A stretch of DNA of 64,000 bases from Bacteroidaceae bacterium (GCA_021768245.1 JAETNO010000006.1:47355-111354); one strand, 5' to 3'. Positions 52,818 to 62,581 are shown, counted from the first letter of the stretch. The notes: a model not told the origin generated them from the sequence alone. Numbers and translations are program-made.

Positions 52818-53336
52818 TTAAAGATTGAAACGGAAACCGACCTGAAGAAGACCCTGTGCTCCGAATCCAAGTTCACCGAAAATGCTTGTCACGCGGGAGA
52901 TACCGACTTCTGCTCCGAGCGGGGAGGCCTGGATGGCGAAATAAGCCTTGTTCTTTGACCAGTCATCGTCTGCCATATGAGTGATGTCGACACCGATTCC
53001 AAGATGCCCGTAGAGAGTGACTATGCGGTTGCGCCAGTAGTCATAACGTCCGTTGAGCATGAACACGTGATAGTATGCGTTAGCATCGTCGGAGTGTTTG
53101 TAGCTGGTGCTTGAGAAAGTGTATGTGGCCCCGAGATAGAATTTTGGCGCAACTTTGAAGTTTACTCCTGCAGTAAGGGCTCCCCATGCATTGTTTACGG
53201 GGCCATAATCGTGCATGTCCGTACAGTCCATCTGAGTGTAGCCGCCGTAACCGATTTGAAGCTGGGCTTTCTGTGCCTGCGCGCCGATAGCCATCCCGAG
53301 CACGGCACACATGATAAGAAGTAATTTTTTCATCAC
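52818..53336 (-). CDS. Small outer-membrane beta-barrel protein
   Basis: A 172-residue protein with a signal peptide (MMKKLLLIMCAVLGMAIGAQAQ). The mature part alternates aromatic and small residues in amphipathic strands (FYLGATYTFSSTSYKH, HVFMLNGRYDYWRNRIVTLYGHLGIGVDI) and ends with a barrel-type last strand (LLQVGFRFNL). This suits an eight-stranded OmpW/OmpA-like barrel. Function unknown. It shares a unit with the downstream 78-residue protein. LptD lies upstream, 150 bases away, same strand. Confidence 0.75.
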   Translation of the reverse strand: MMKKLLLIMCAVLGMAIGAQAQKAQLQIGYGGYTQMDCTDMHDYGPVNNAWGALTAGVNFKVAPKFYLGATYTFSSTSYKHSDDANAYYHVFMLNGRYDYWRNRIVTLYGHLGIGVDITHMADDDWSKNKAYFAIQASPLGAEVGISRVTSIFGELGFGAQGLLQVGFRFNL

Positions 53337-53486
53337 TTTTGCTGTTTGTTTGGTTTGAATTTTAAAATAATTTCAACGTGAGAATGGTGCTACGACGTCT
53401 TGTAGGGCATCTTTTTGATAGCACATCTAATAAACAACAATAGTGTGACGAAAGTTTAAAAAAGGTGAATCTTTGGATTGGGAGGG

Positions 53487-56360
53487 CTAATACCATTTGA
53501 CTCCGTTTGAGAAGGAGGAGCGCTTGTCGTATTTCAGGTCGGCAAGGAGCGAAGACTTGACCGATATATGGAAATTATAGCTCTTGTAAGGCCCTACCGG
53601 CACGAAACTTGCCCTCATCGTGAAGCAGTGCATATCACGGGAGATGTTGCAGTTCATATAGGCGAGTTTATGGGTATCGAAATTGTAGCTCGCTGAAAAT
53701 CCGAAATTCCAGTTGGCTGTCGGGCGTATGTTGCCTGAGAATGAAAGATTCTGTGTGACTTTACCTTTGTACTCAAGCTTTTGGTAATCGAACTCGCCAT
53801 AACCATAGTTGATGGAGTAGTTGACCGAGAGGTTCCATGGCACACTCCATTTCATATAGCCATCATTGTCAAATTCCATGCCGTCCTTCTTGTCACTGTT
53901 GCCTCGCCGGGAATTATTCCCTTGGAAATCCGAAGTGTCCTCGGCGAAGTCCTGGTCCATGGAGCCGTTGTCTTGTTTCCCTTTGTCGTCCTTCTTCTTG
54001 TCTTTGTCCTTTCCGAAAAGTTTTTTGAAAGTGTCGTTATTGAAGGTATAGCTGAACGAGGTGCCAGTGCTTGCAAGTTTTCCCCAGCCCTTGCCTTGGG
54101 ATATGCGGAGTTTGTTTACGCGCACGGGAGTGCCGGAGGAGTTGAGAGCATAGGTATAGACATCCCATGTAGCTGAAAGATTGAGGTTGAAATTCTTGAC
54201 CAGACGCAACATGATGGAGGTGTTGAGGTTTGACCATCTCATCGAGTCAGCTGCAAAGTTGTAGCTCTGGGAAAGTGACAGGTTTTCTATGAGTGATATC
54301 TTTTTTTCTCCGATAGAATCATTGTCGGATTTGACTTTCATCTCGAGGTTATTGGCGAGGTTGAAGGTGATTGCTCCTGTTTTGCCTCCGCTCGGGACAC
54401 CGAAAAGAGAGTTGGGAAAGTATGAGTAGGTCTTCGTCATCATCTCTCCCTGTGAATTCGGATATTGATAGCTCCCGTAGTACCCGAAAAATTTAGAAGC
54501 GAAGTCCGGAGAGCCGGTAAACGAGATTGTAGGCGTCAGCACATGGCGTATCATTTTGATTTTGTCGCCAAGGAAGGGGAGTGGCTGGTAGAAACCGTAG
54601 ATTTTAGTGTCGAGGGCCACCGATGCGCTGAAGTCCCATACGTTATAGAAACTGTAAGTGGTGTCGAGCACCTCGGCCGATGCGTTGGGGTCCCATTGAC
54701 GGCGCACTTTTTGGGTGTACATGCGGTCAGTGAGATTTATGGACGGAGTGAGGTTGATGTATTTGAATATGTTGAATGTCGCGCTGATTGGAACACTGTG
54801 GCGCATGCCGTTTCTCCAGTCCTTTATAAGGCTTTTTTTGAAAAATTCGTCCTGTTTGGCTGTCAATGAGTTGTTGAACTGACCGGAATATGACAGCTTG
54901 ATTTTTTCATACCATTTTTCATCGCCTACAGCGCGTTTGCGCTTGAAGGGATAGACTTGCGACATTGTCAGTGTGAAATTTGGGAATGACACTGCAAGTG
55001 TGGAATCCTGGGAGCGTTGCGACACGTTGGCGGTTGTAGAAAGCGACCATTTCGAGTTTGGGAAACGATAGGTCATGTTTATCGTGCTGCTCTTCGTGTT
55101 CTCAGTGAAAGCGTTTGAATAGTATGAGTTGAGATCGTTGCGGGTATAGCCACTGGTCGTGAAGTTCACGCTTGCCGAAAGGTTCATGTTGGGATTGGCT
55201 TTCGAATCCTGGCTATGGCTCCACAATACTTGAAAGTTTGTCGACTTTGAATAGTCCGGCATGCCTTTGTCGCCGGTCACGGTCTTAAGGTATGATATAT
55301 TGAAGTTGCCGGAGTATTTATAGCGCTTCACGTATGCCGACTGAGCGCGAAGGCCCCATGAACCGAGGGTGTAGATTTCTCCTGTCAGGGCAAGGTCCAT
55401 ATTGTCGCTGATTGCGAAATAATATCCGCCGTTGCTCAGATAATATCCACGGTTGTAATCATCGCCGAATGTCGGGAAGATTATGCCTGACGAATATTTT
55501 TCGGAGAAAGGGAAGTAGCCGAACGGGACGGCCAGGGGGAGGGGGAGCCCTGCGAGCACCATGTATGCCGGACCGCTGACCACGTCCTTGCCCGGGCGTA
55601 CTTTGGCTTTTGTGAGCTGCATGTAGAAGTGCGGGTGCTCATGGTTGTCGCAGGTTGTGTAGCGCCCGTTTTGGACATAGAATGTGTTTTCGTCAATCTT
55701 CTTTGTCTGTCCTCCGGTCAGATATCCTTCACCTTGCTGGGTAATGACGTCGGTTATGTACCCACGCTCGGTCTTGAAATTGTAGCGCATAGTCTTTGCC
55801 TCATAAGAGGTCCCGTTGTCGTCGAAAACCGGAGTGCCGAATGGTTCGCCGACGGAATCCACCCCACCCACGGCATAGACTGTGCTGTTTTCAAGGTTCA
55901 TCTGTATTTCCTCGGCGTCAAGTTTGATTGGACCGTAGACAACCTTGCTTTCTCCATACATATAGGCGGTGTTCCGTCCTATCAGCACGAGTGAATCCTG
56001 CGCTGAGAAATCGACCGTATTGTCAAGGTCTACTTTAGCGCGAACGATTTTTGGCCCCTTATCCGGTGCGGAGATTCGACGGCGGCTCAGACGCGTACGC
56101 CTGGTGCTGTCCTCACTATAGATATGGCGTGTGATTAGGCTTGCTGTGCTGTCTGTTTTTGCCGTGGTGTCGGGATTAGCGGCAATTATCGCGGCGATAC
56201 TGTCATTTTTGGGGATAGTGTCGATATCCGTGGCGGACGACAAGCCTTCCGGCTCTGTGACAACGGCGACTGAATCGGGATTGACAGGACGTGAAAATGC
56301 ACCCATTGACAGGGCACACAGCAGTACGACTAAAATAATATATAATTGAGAATACCTCAA
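53487..56360 (-). CDS. lptD: LptD-type LPS-assembly outer membrane protein (Bacteroidota form)
   Basis: A 957-residue protein with a signal peptide (residues about 1-23), a Ser/Asp-rich linker and an OstA/LptA-like beta-jellyroll (about 115-230, with GRNTAYMYGESKVVYGPIKLDAEEIQMNLENS). A large LptD barrel follows, with the plug-to-barrel junction GLPLPLAVPFGYFPF and GIIFPTFGDDYNRGYYLSNGGYYF. It inserts LPS into the outer leaflet; Bacteroidota LptD differs from proteobacterial LptD in having a longer N-terminus. A long charged loop (near 785-830, KDKDKKKDDKGKQDNGS) interrupts the barrel. kdsB in this window feeds the same pathway. Confidence 0.87.
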   Translation of the reverse strand: MRYSQLYIILVVLLCALSMGAFSRPVNPDSVAVVTEPEGLSSATDIDTIPKNDSIAAIIAANPDTTAKTDSTASLITRHIYSEDSTRRTRLSRRRISAPDKGPKIVRAKVDLDNTVDFSAQDSLVLIGRNTAYMYGESKVVYGPIKLDAEEIQMNLENSTVYAVGGVDSVGEPFGTPVFDDNGTSYEAKTMRYNFKTERGYITDVITQQGEGYLTGGQTKKIDENTFYVQNGRYTTCDNHEHPHFYMQLTKAKVRPGKDVVSGPAYMVLAGLPLPLAVPFGYFPFSEKYSSGIIFPTFGDDYNRGYYLSNGGYYFAISDNMDLALTGEIYTLGSWGLRAQSAYVKRYKYSGNFNISYLKTVTGDKGMPDYSKSTNFQVLWSHSQDSKANPNMNLSASVNFTTSGYTRNDLNSYYSNAFTENTKSSTINMTYRFPNSKWSLSTTANVSQRSQDSTLAVSFPNFTLTMSQVYPFKRKRAVGDEKWYEKIKLSYSGQFNNSLTAKQDEFFKKSLIKDWRNGMRHSVPISATFNIFKYINLTPSINLTDRMYTQKVRRQWDPNASAEVLDTTYSFYNVWDFSASVALDTKIYGFYQPLPFLGDKIKMIRHVLTPTISFTGSPDFASKFFGYYGSYQYPNSQGEMMTKTYSYFPNSLFGVPSGGKTGAITFNLANNLEMKVKSDNDSIGEKKISLIENLSLSQSYNFAADSMRWSNLNTSIMLRLVKNFNLNLSATWDVYTYALNSSGTPVRVNKLRISQGKGWGKLASTGTSFSYTFNNDTFKKLFGKDKDKKKDDKGKQDNGSMDQDFAEDTSDFQGNNSRRGNSDKKDGMEFDNDGYMKWSVPWNLSVNYSINYGYGEFDYQKLEYKGKVTQNLSFSGNIRPTANWNFGFSASYNFDTHKLAYMNCNISRDMHCFTMRASFVPVGPYKSYNFHISVKSSLLADLKYDKRSSFSNGVKWY

Positions 56361-56438
56361 AATAGCCTATTATAATAATATGGTGTGTCGCGTCTCATGG
56401 ACGCTGTTTTTACTGAATTTTTTGATGCAAATTCTCTG

Positions 56439-56470
56439 CAAAGATAAAACATTATCCTAACATAGGCAAT
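56439..56470 (-). promoter_or_regulatory. Promoter of lptD
   Basis: Minus-strand TATCTTTG (56439-56446) with ATTG 20 bases upstream (56467-56470). The leader is about 70 bases. Confidence 0.55.
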
Positions 56471-56526
56471 ATAAGAATTTGTAATTTAATAGGGGCTTTT
56501 TGATTATAATTGTGAATTTTTTTGTG

Positions 56527-56534
56527 TAATTTTG
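56527..56534 (+). promoter_or_regulatory. -7 promoter element of the Lrp-type regulator gene
   Basis: TAATTTTG lies 62 bases upstream of the ATG. The nearest TTTG lies 24 bases upstream, a longer spacer than usual. Confidence 0.5.
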
Positions 56535-56595
56535 CAACGCTAAATCACTCATCCTCATCAATAACACTCATTCATCATTTGACTATTCAGTTCTA

Positions 56596-57066
56596 ATGGC
56601 ACGGCAACACTTTGATAACCTTGATTTTAAAATTTTGGAGATGCTTTCTAACAACGCCAGAAAGCCTTTCCTTGAAATCGCACGCGAAACAAATGTGTCG
56701 GGAGCGGCAATCCATCAGCGAATACAGAAACTGACATCATCAGGCATAATAAAGGGCTTCGAGACCATAATTGACCCGGCATCGGTGGGCTATGATACTT
56801 GTGCATACATCGGTTTCATCCTTAACGATCCGACTAAATTTGATGAGGTGGTGGAACGCCTGCGTGAGATGCCTGAGGTGGTTGATTGCCATTTTACCAC
56901 AGGCAGCTATGATATTTTTGCGAAAATTTTCGCCCGCAATAATGCCCATCTCCTTGAAATAATCCATAAGAAACTGCGTCTTGACTTCGGTCGCACGGAA
57001 ACTCTTATTTCTTTCAAGGAAGTGTTCAAGCGTCCGATTCCTATTGTGGCCGACAATCTTAATTAA
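56596..57066 (+). CDS. Lrp/AsnC-family transcriptional regulator
   Basis: A 156-residue regulator. The N-terminal winged helix-turn-helix (FDNLDFKILEMLSNNARKPF, AAIHQRIQKLTSSGIIKGF) and the C-terminal RAM ligand-binding domain (CAYIGFILNDPTKFDEVVERL, HFTTGSYDIFAKIFARNNAHL) are complete. The family senses amino acids. The gene starts a plus-strand run with mtaB and a glycosyltransferase, though these are probably housekeeping partners by position only. Confidence 0.93.
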   Translation: MARQHFDNLDFKILEMLSNNARKPFLEIARETNVSGAAIHQRIQKLTSSGIIKGFETIIDPASVGYDTCAYIGFILNDPTKFDEVVERLREMPEVVDCHFTTGSYDIFAKIFARNNAHLLEIIHKKLRLDFGRTETLISFKEVFKRPIPIVADNLN

Positions 57067-57081
57067 TAAGGTGAAACAGAG

Positions 57082-58428
57082 TTGATAGATAAGGATACAT
57101 TTGCCAATCGCACGGCTTTATTCCATACATTCGGCTGCAAGCTGAATTTTGCTGAAACCTCTACGGTAGCACGTATTTTTGCTTCAAAAGGCATCCAGCG
57201 GGTTCATGAAGGAGACGTGCCGGACTATATAGTGGTCAACACGTGCAGTGTTACGGAGATTGCCGACAAGAAATGCCGTCAGGCAATCCGCTCGTTTGCC
57301 AGGCGTTACCCGGAAGCCAAGATTGTGGTTACCGGATGTTATGCCCAGCTGAAGCCTTCGGAAGTTGCTTCGCTTCCTGGGGTAGTGGTGGTGGCCGGAA
57401 CGGATAGAAAACTCAGCCTTGCTGACTATCTTGATGAGTTTGAGCGAAAGGCGCACGACGATGCAGGCGTTTCGGATGGGCCATCGTCGTCATATGTGAC
57501 CCCGGTCAAGGATATACGGTCTTTCAGCCCGTCTTGTTCACGTGGAGACCGCACCCGCTATTTCCTGAAAGTCCAGGATGGATGCGATTACTATTGCTCT
57601 TATTGCACCATCCCTATGGCTCGTGGCCGCAGTCGGTCCGGTAGGATTGATGAAATTGTGGCCCAGGCGCGTGATGTAGCGGCAGAAGGTGGGAAAGAGA
57701 TTGTCTTGACCGGTGTTAATATCGGTGACTTCGGGAAAGGCACTGATGAGACTTTCTTTGATCTTTGCCGGAGTCTTGACGAGGTGGAGGGTATCGAGCG
57801 CTACCGCATCTCGTCAATAGAGCCGAATCTGCTTACGGATGAACTTATTGACTTTGTAGCTTCGTCACGGAGGTTCATGCCTCATTTCCATATACCGCTT
57901 CAGTCGGGCAGTGACGAGGTGTTGCGTCTGATGCGCCGCCGATATGATACAGCCCTGTTCAGAAGTAAGATTGAGCATATACGGCGTGTGATGCCTGATG
58001 CTTTTATAGGAGTTGATTTGATTGTCGGTGCGCGTGGTGAGACGGAGGCTCTTTTCGGGGAATCGAAAGCCTTTGTAGAATCGTTGCCGATATCGAGGTT
58101 GCATGTATTCACCTATAGTGAGCGACCCGGAACGCGTGCGTTGGATATCGGCCATGAGGTGAGTCAGGAGGAGAAACATAGGCGTACCCGTATAATGCTC
58201 GCTATATCCGAGCGTAAACTTAGGGAGTTCACCTCACGTTTTGAGGGGTCGGTGCGTCCGGTGCTCGTCGAGCATCCCCGCCACGACGGTTCGATGGCCG
58301 GCTTTACGGATAATTATCTGCGTGTTAATATCTCTCTTGATGCATCGTTGTCAAACAGCGTGCAGGCGGTGCGTATAACTTCGATGCATCCCGAGGGTGA
58401 GGAATCTGATGGGGAGGTTGTGAGATGA
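57082..58428 (+). CDS. mtaB: tRNA (t6A37) methylthiotransferase MtaB
   Basis: A 448-residue radical-SAM enzyme that adds a methylthio group to threonylcarbamoyl-A37 in tRNA. The N-terminal UPF0004 domain has three cluster cysteines (Cys19 in FGCKLNFAE, one in NTCSVTEIADKKC, one in TGCYAQL). The radical-SAM cluster is Cys168-Cys172-Cys175 (CDYYCSYC). A TRAM-like end follows. The opening TFGCKLNFAE separates MtaB from MiaB (which has xxGCxMNxxD) and RimO. The start is TTG at 57082: the frame is closed at 57067-57069 and no ATG precedes Cys19. It overlaps the next gene by 4 bases. Confidence 0.92.
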   Translation: MIDKDTFANRTALFHTFGCKLNFAETSTVARIFASKGIQRVHEGDVPDYIVVNTCSVTEIADKKCRQAIRSFARRYPEAKIVVTGCYAQLKPSEVASLPGVVVVAGTDRKLSLADYLDEFERKAHDDAGVSDGPSSSYVTPVKDIRSFSPSCSRGDRTRYFLKVQDGCDYYCSYCTIPMARGRSRSGRIDEIVAQARDVAAEGGKEIVLTGVNIGDFGKGTDETFFDLCRSLDEVEGIERYRISSIEPNLLTDELIDFVASSRRFMPHFHIPLQSGSDEVLRLMRRRYDTALFRSKIEHIRRVMPDAFIGVDLIVGARGETEALFGESKAFVESLPISRLHVFTYSERPGTRALDIGHEVSQEEKHRRTRIMLAISERKLREFTSRFEGSVRPVLVEHPRHDGSMAGFTDNYLRVNISLDASLSNSVQAVRITSMHPEGEESDGEVVR

Positions 58429-59441
58429 ATGGGCCGCGTGTCGCAGTTGTGATTCTTAATTGGAACGGAGAGCGTTTCCTAAGGGAATATCTTCCGTCAG
58501 TGGTTAAGAATACTCCTCGTAAAATTGCAGATGTCATTGTCGCCGACAATGGTTCGACTGATTCGTCGATAAGCGTGCTCAAAAAAGATTTCCCGGATGT
58601 CAGATTGATAGAGTTTTCGGAGAACCATGGTTTTGCCGAAGGTTATAATCTTGCTATAGGCGGATTGGCGGATGAGTATAAATATACGGTTCTGCTTAAC
58701 TCTGATGTGCGTGTCGATGATGATTGGTTGACGCCTCTCTATGATTTCATGGAATCTCACCCCAAGGTAGGGGCGGTGCAGCCCAAGATTCTTTCGTTGA
58801 GTGACCCACGGAAGTTTGAATATGCCGGCGCGGCCGGAGGTTTCCTCGATTGCAATGGCTATCCTTATTGCCGTGGGAGGATATTCGAGAGTGTTGAGGC
58901 TGATTGTGGACAATACGACGCTCCATTGCAGGTCGACTGGGCGAGTGGGGCGGCTCTGATGGTAGACACCGCCTTATATATAAAGGTAGGAGGTCTTGAC
59001 AAGGAATTTTTTGCGCATATGGAGGAAATAGACCTTTGTTGGCGTATGAGACTGGCCGGACGTGAGCTGTGGGCTGTTCCTCAGGCTAAGGTCTATCATC
59101 TTGGTGGAGGAAGTCTCCCTGCTTCTAATCCTAAAAAGACTTATCTGAATTTCAGGAACAATCTTTTGATGCTATATAAGAATCTCCCCCACGAAGTCCG
59201 GGGTAGGCGTCTGTTATGGCGCCGTATGCTCGACATTTTGGCGTGGGCGAAATTTATAGCGACCTTCGACATGAAAAATGCCTCTGCTTTGGTCAGGGCT
59301 CATCGTGATTTTGCCCGGATGCGCCTGCTCTATCCGGATGGTTCGCTACCTGAAAAAAATGGGCGCGATTTGCTTGCATCGCGCCCTAATATATTGGTTG
59401 AGTATTATTTAAAAGGGAAAAGGCTTTTTTCTGAATTGTAG
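58425..59441 (+). CDS. GT2-family glycosyltransferase
   Basis: A 338-residue GT-A enzyme of the rhamnosyltransferase-like (WbbL) subgroup. VAVVILNWNGERFLREYLPS and VIVADNGSTDSSISVL form the nucleotide-sugar site; LLNSDVRVDDDWLTPL is the metal-binding DXD region; FAHMEEIDLCWRMRLAG is the catalytic-base block. It likely extends a cell-surface polysaccharide from the cytoplasmic side. Its start overlaps the mtaB stop (ATGA), although the two functions are unrelated. Confidence 0.9.
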   Translation: MNGPRVAVVILNWNGERFLREYLPSVVKNTPRKIADVIVADNGSTDSSISVLKKDFPDVRLIEFSENHGFAEGYNLAIGGLADEYKYTVLLNSDVRVDDDWLTPLYDFMESHPKVGAVQPKILSLSDPRKFEYAGAAGGFLDCNGYPYCRGRIFESVEADCGQYDAPLQVDWASGAALMVDTALYIKVGGLDKEFFAHMEEIDLCWRMRLAGRELWAVPQAKVYHLGGGSLPASNPKKTYLNFRNNLLMLYKNLPHEVRGRRLLWRRMLDILAWAKFIATFDMKNASALVRAHRDFARMRLLYPDGSLPEKNGRDLLASRPNILVEYYLKGKRLFSEL

Positions 59442-59475
59442 GTGATTGGATATATGATATTCGAATCCGGTGCCT

Positions 59476-60243
59476 TTATTCCAGGATTTTGGCTATCTCA
59501 CTGATTTTATCTGTGGCCGTTTGGTCGGGGTGTATCGGAACTATTGTGCCATATTGACGTGATAGCCAGTACTCGTCTGTCTCGGGATTGTCGGGTTCGT
59601 CATTATGAAATTTTCCTGTAAGCCAATAGAATGGAATCCCATGAGGAGAGGTGAAGTCTGCATATTCTTCCGTCCATCGTCCTTTGGCGGCACGTACCGT
59701 TTTAATGCCTGAGGGGGTGCAATGCGCCGGGAAGTTGATGTTGAGGCATATGCCTTCCGGAAGCCCATGCCGTAGAATCTTGGTTGTGATGTCCGTGATG
59801 AAAGACGTGAGTGGGTTAAAATCCGCCTTTGGAGAGTGGTCAAGGAGTGAATATCCTATAGATGGTATGCCGAGGATACAGCCCTCCATAGCAGCGCCCA
59901 TGGTCCCTGAATATATGTTGTTGACAGCCGCGTTGGAGCCGTGGTTTATTCCTGAAAGTATAAGGTCTGGCTTTCGGTCGAGCACTGCATACATCGCGAG
60001 TTTCACACAGTCGACCGGGGTGCCGTTTACGCTGAACCTTTGTGCACCGTCAATCGGTTCGTATTTGCGTATATAGAGAGGTGAATTGACTGTGAGGGCG
60101 GAGGATTTGCCTGACTGTGCGTTGTCGGGAGCCACTACAACGACATCGCCCAGTCCGACTGCTATGCGTGTCAGGTGCTCGATGCCTCCCGATTGGATTC
60201 CGTCGTCGTTGGTGATGAGTATGAGGGGGCGTTTTGTTTCCAT
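59476..60243 (-). CDS. surE: 5'/3'-nucleotidase SurE
   Basis: A 255-residue nucleoside monophosphate phosphatase. The metal site is ITNDDG (Asn12, Asp13, Asp14), with APDNAQSGKSSALT and SGINHGSNAAVNNIYSGTMGAAMEG completing the SurE fold. The ATG at 60243 (METKRPLI) is preferred over 60291 because the family starts there. TAATTTTG on the minus strand (60270-60277) is a fitting -7 box. It removes phosphate from nucleotides or short oligonucleotides during stress or stationary phase. Confidence 0.95.
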   Translation of the reverse strand: METKRPLILITNDDGIQSGGIEHLTRIAVGLGDVVVVAPDNAQSGKSSALTVNSPLYIRKYEPIDGAQRFSVNGTPVDCVKLAMYAVLDRKPDLILSGINHGSNAAVNNIYSGTMGAAMEGCILGIPSIGYSLLDHSPKADFNPLTSFITDITTKILRHGLPEGICLNINFPAHCTPSGIKTVRAAKGRWTEEYADFTSPHGIPFYWLTGKFHNDEPDNPETDEYWLSRQYGTIVPIHPDQTATDKISEIAKILE

Positions 60244-60352
60244 AATTTGTAATGAAGATGTTTTTAAGACAAAATTACGATAAATTGCCAACTAATCGTG
60301 TGTGAAATTGTTAAAATTTTAGTACTTTTGACAACCAAAAACAAAAATAGCC

Positions 60353-60787
60353 ATGCAGATTCAACGAATTCAGACGGTCTATATCTTTCTCGCCATGGTG
60401 GCGATGATGATATTTCTTATTGTCCCCTACGGGGAGGTTCATTATATCGCTAACGAGCCGGTTGGAGTTGAGAAACTTTATGTGATGTATGAATACGGGC
60501 TCCTTATTCCGGCTGCCGCCACTGTGATACTTCTTATTACGGATATTTTTCTTTATAGGAATATGTCATTGCAGCGGAAAGTGCTGACTATTTGTCTCCT
60601 GTTGACTTTATGCTGTATCGCGGTAGTATGTTTCGCTCTGTTCAAGCAGGCAAAGGCTGAAGGAATAGATGCAGTTTTTTCTGTTTGGGACATCCTTCTT
60701 CCTATAGCGGTTGTTTTTGAACTTTTAGGTCTGTCGGCTATTGCGAAGGATATAAAGCTGCTCAATTCCTACAATAGATTGCGCTGA
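60353..60787 (+). CDS. DUF4293 four-helix membrane protein
   Basis: A 144-residue inner-membrane protein with four helices (about 8-25, 47-65, 75-95, 115-133). The opening MQIQRIQTVYIFLAMVAMM and the end KDIKLLNSYNRLR are hallmarks of DUF4293, a family found almost only in Bacteroidota. Function unknown. TACTTTTG (60323-60330) is a good -7 box 22 bases upstream of the ATG. It diverges from surE. Confidence 0.9.
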   Translation: MQIQRIQTVYIFLAMVAMMIFLIVPYGEVHYIANEPVGVEKLYVMYEYGLLIPAAATVILLITDIFLYRNMSLQRKVLTICLLLTLCCIAVVCFALFKQAKAEGIDAVFSVWDILLPIAVVFELLGLSAIAKDIKLLNSYNRLR

Positions 60788-60832
60788 CACTCTCTGTAAG
60801 TGTCCCCAATGCAGCTACAGAATGGATTTTTC

Positions 60833-60863
60833 ACGTCCGTGCCTCTTGGCGCGGACGTTTTTT
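60833..60863 (+). terminator. Rho-independent terminator after the DUF4293 gene
   Basis: An 11-position stem with one mismatch (60833-60843 with 60848-60858), a TCTT loop and six T residues. Confidence 0.88.
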
Positions 60864-60876
60864 AGTATTAATTTTG
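60845..60876 (+). promoter_or_regulatory. Promoter of the DUF6377 gene, overlapping the terminator
   Basis: CTTG (60845-60848), a 20-base spacer and TAATTTTG (60869-60876) fit the consensus. The -33 element lies inside the upstream terminator hairpin. The leader is about 130 bases. Confidence 0.55.
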
Positions 60877-61009
60877 TATAGAAATATTCATGCCGGTAAA
60901 TACGGTTATGCAAACCACAATACGTAACTCTACTCTCCCGCGCAGAAAAGTCTGCATGAAAATCCATTAAAAACATTGTCTCAATAGTAACATCTCTCTA
61001 CATTCCGAA

Positions 61010-62581
61010 ATGAAAAAAATCCTTATAGGTATAGTTTTCATTTTGACTGCTCTTCAATTGCTTGCAGTCCCTCAGGTCTTGCTTCCGGCTTCTAACGCGG
61101 ATTTGCTTGACCTGCTTGATCATGAACTGTCAAGACGTGATATATATACCGCCATTCGGTTCCAGAAAATTGATTCACTTAAAACCCTCATTGCAACCGA
61201 CAGTGCTAAGGCCTACCGTTTCTACCTTGATTTAGGGGCTCTTGAGAGCGGCCTTAATTCAGACTCTGCGATTATAAGTTATAATCGAGGGATAGAGGCT
61301 ACGCGTGCTGCCGGAGATTCGTTGCTTATTCAGAGATATATGATATGCCGTGTAGCCGAATTGCGGCGTGTAGGCGCTATCCCTGATGCGATGCACGATA
61401 TCGATATGATTAGTAGGGCAGGATTGTATCCGGAGAATCGTACATTGTATTATACGGTGGGGCGTGATCTATACATGACGATGGCGGAAATATATGAAGA
61501 GAGTGAATTGCATGCCACCTACATGAAATCCGGATTGGAATTTGCAAAAAAGCATATATCCTATCTTCCGACAGATAGTGCGGGCTATAAATTGTCGCGT
61601 GCCTTAGTCTATTTTGCTGAGAACAATGATCCGCTCGGTCTTGCTACCCTTCATGAATTTGAGTCTGAGATAGACATGGAATCTCCTGAATTTATGATGG
61701 CTATGACGATTCTTGGTGGCAGGTATCTCATTAAAGGGAATTATGATATGGCTATCCGCTATCTGGGGATGGCAGCTCTTGCGGAAGTGTATAGTTCTGA
61801 CCGTCAGGGGACCGCTCTTATCCGTCTCGGAATGGCCCTATATGGTCAAAAGGATATAATTAGGGCCCATAATTATCTATCGGTTGCCCTTGATGATGCC
61901 TTGAAAGCGAGTGCGAAAATAAATTGTGTCATGATTTCAGGAGCTTTTATGCCGGTCGCACAGGAACTGCGCCATCGTGACGACAGGAAATTCATGATGT
62001 TGAGCTCTCTTGTAGTAAGCCTCGTTGTAGCGATGGTTCTTCTTGGGCAGCTATATCGGACAAAAAGGAGGAAGGTATCGGAAATGGCTAAGGTCAGACA
62101 GATGCTTGCCACGGCAAATCTTTCGAAGGAAACATACATTTCTGAATTCATGAATCTGTGTTCAAGCTATATAGAAAGTCTTGAGGATTTTAACCGCATG
62201 TGTCGCAGAAAGATTACGGCAGGCCAGTTTGACGATTTGATGCAGTTGATTAAATCGGGCAAGGTGATTGATGATCAACGAAAGAAATTCGACGATATAT
62301 TTGACGATTCCTTCCTTGCAATATATCCTACTTTCATTGAGGAGGTGAATATGCTGCTGATTCCTGAGAAAAAGATTGCAACTCCGGCGTCAAATGTACT
62401 TACCACGGAATTGCGTGTGCTCGCGTTCACGAGACTCGGGGTTGAAGACTCTGCTCAGATAGCCCGCTTTCTCGGGGTGTCGCTGAATACCATCTATACT
62501 TACCGTAATAAACTTCGCAATAAAGCAATATCACGTGACACGTTCGACACCGATATAATGAAAATCGGAGTGATTGAATAG
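61010..62581 (+). CDS. DUF6377 membrane-anchored regulator
   Basis: A 523-residue protein with a signal peptide (MKKILIGIVFILTALQLLA), an N-terminal periplasmic helical TPR-like region (about 25-320), one membrane helix (about 329-349) and a cytoplasmic part. The C-terminus carries a LuxR-type helix-turn-helix (about 463-505, LTTELRVLAFTRLG, then IARFLGVSLNTIYTYRNKLRNKA). I associate this layout with DUF6377, often encoded next to SusC/SusD loci. It may sense a periplasmic signal and control the genes downstream, which the IS element now separates from it. Confidence 0.85.
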   Translation: MKKILIGIVFILTALQLLAVPQVLLPASNADLLDLLDHELSRRDIYTAIRFQKIDSLKTLIATDSAKAYRFYLDLGALESGLNSDSAIISYNRGIEATRAAGDSLLIQRYMICRVAELRRVGAIPDAMHDIDMISRAGLYPENRTLYYTVGRDLYMTMAEIYEESELHATYMKSGLEFAKKHISYLPTDSAGYKLSRALVYFAENNDPLGLATLHEFESEIDMESPEFMMAMTILGGRYLIKGNYDMAIRYLGMAALAEVYSSDRQGTALIRLGMALYGQKDIIRAHNYLSVALDDALKASAKINCVMISGAFMPVAQELRHRDDRKFMMLSSLVVSLVVAMVLLGQLYRTKRRKVSEMAKVRQMLATANLSKETYISEFMNLCSSYIESLEDFNRMCRRKITAGQFDDLMQLIKSGKVIDDQRKKFDDIFDDSFLAIYPTFIEEVNMLLIPEKKIATPASNVLTTELRVLAFTRLGVEDSAQIARFLGVSLNTIYTYRNKLRNKAISRDTFDTDIMKIGVIE

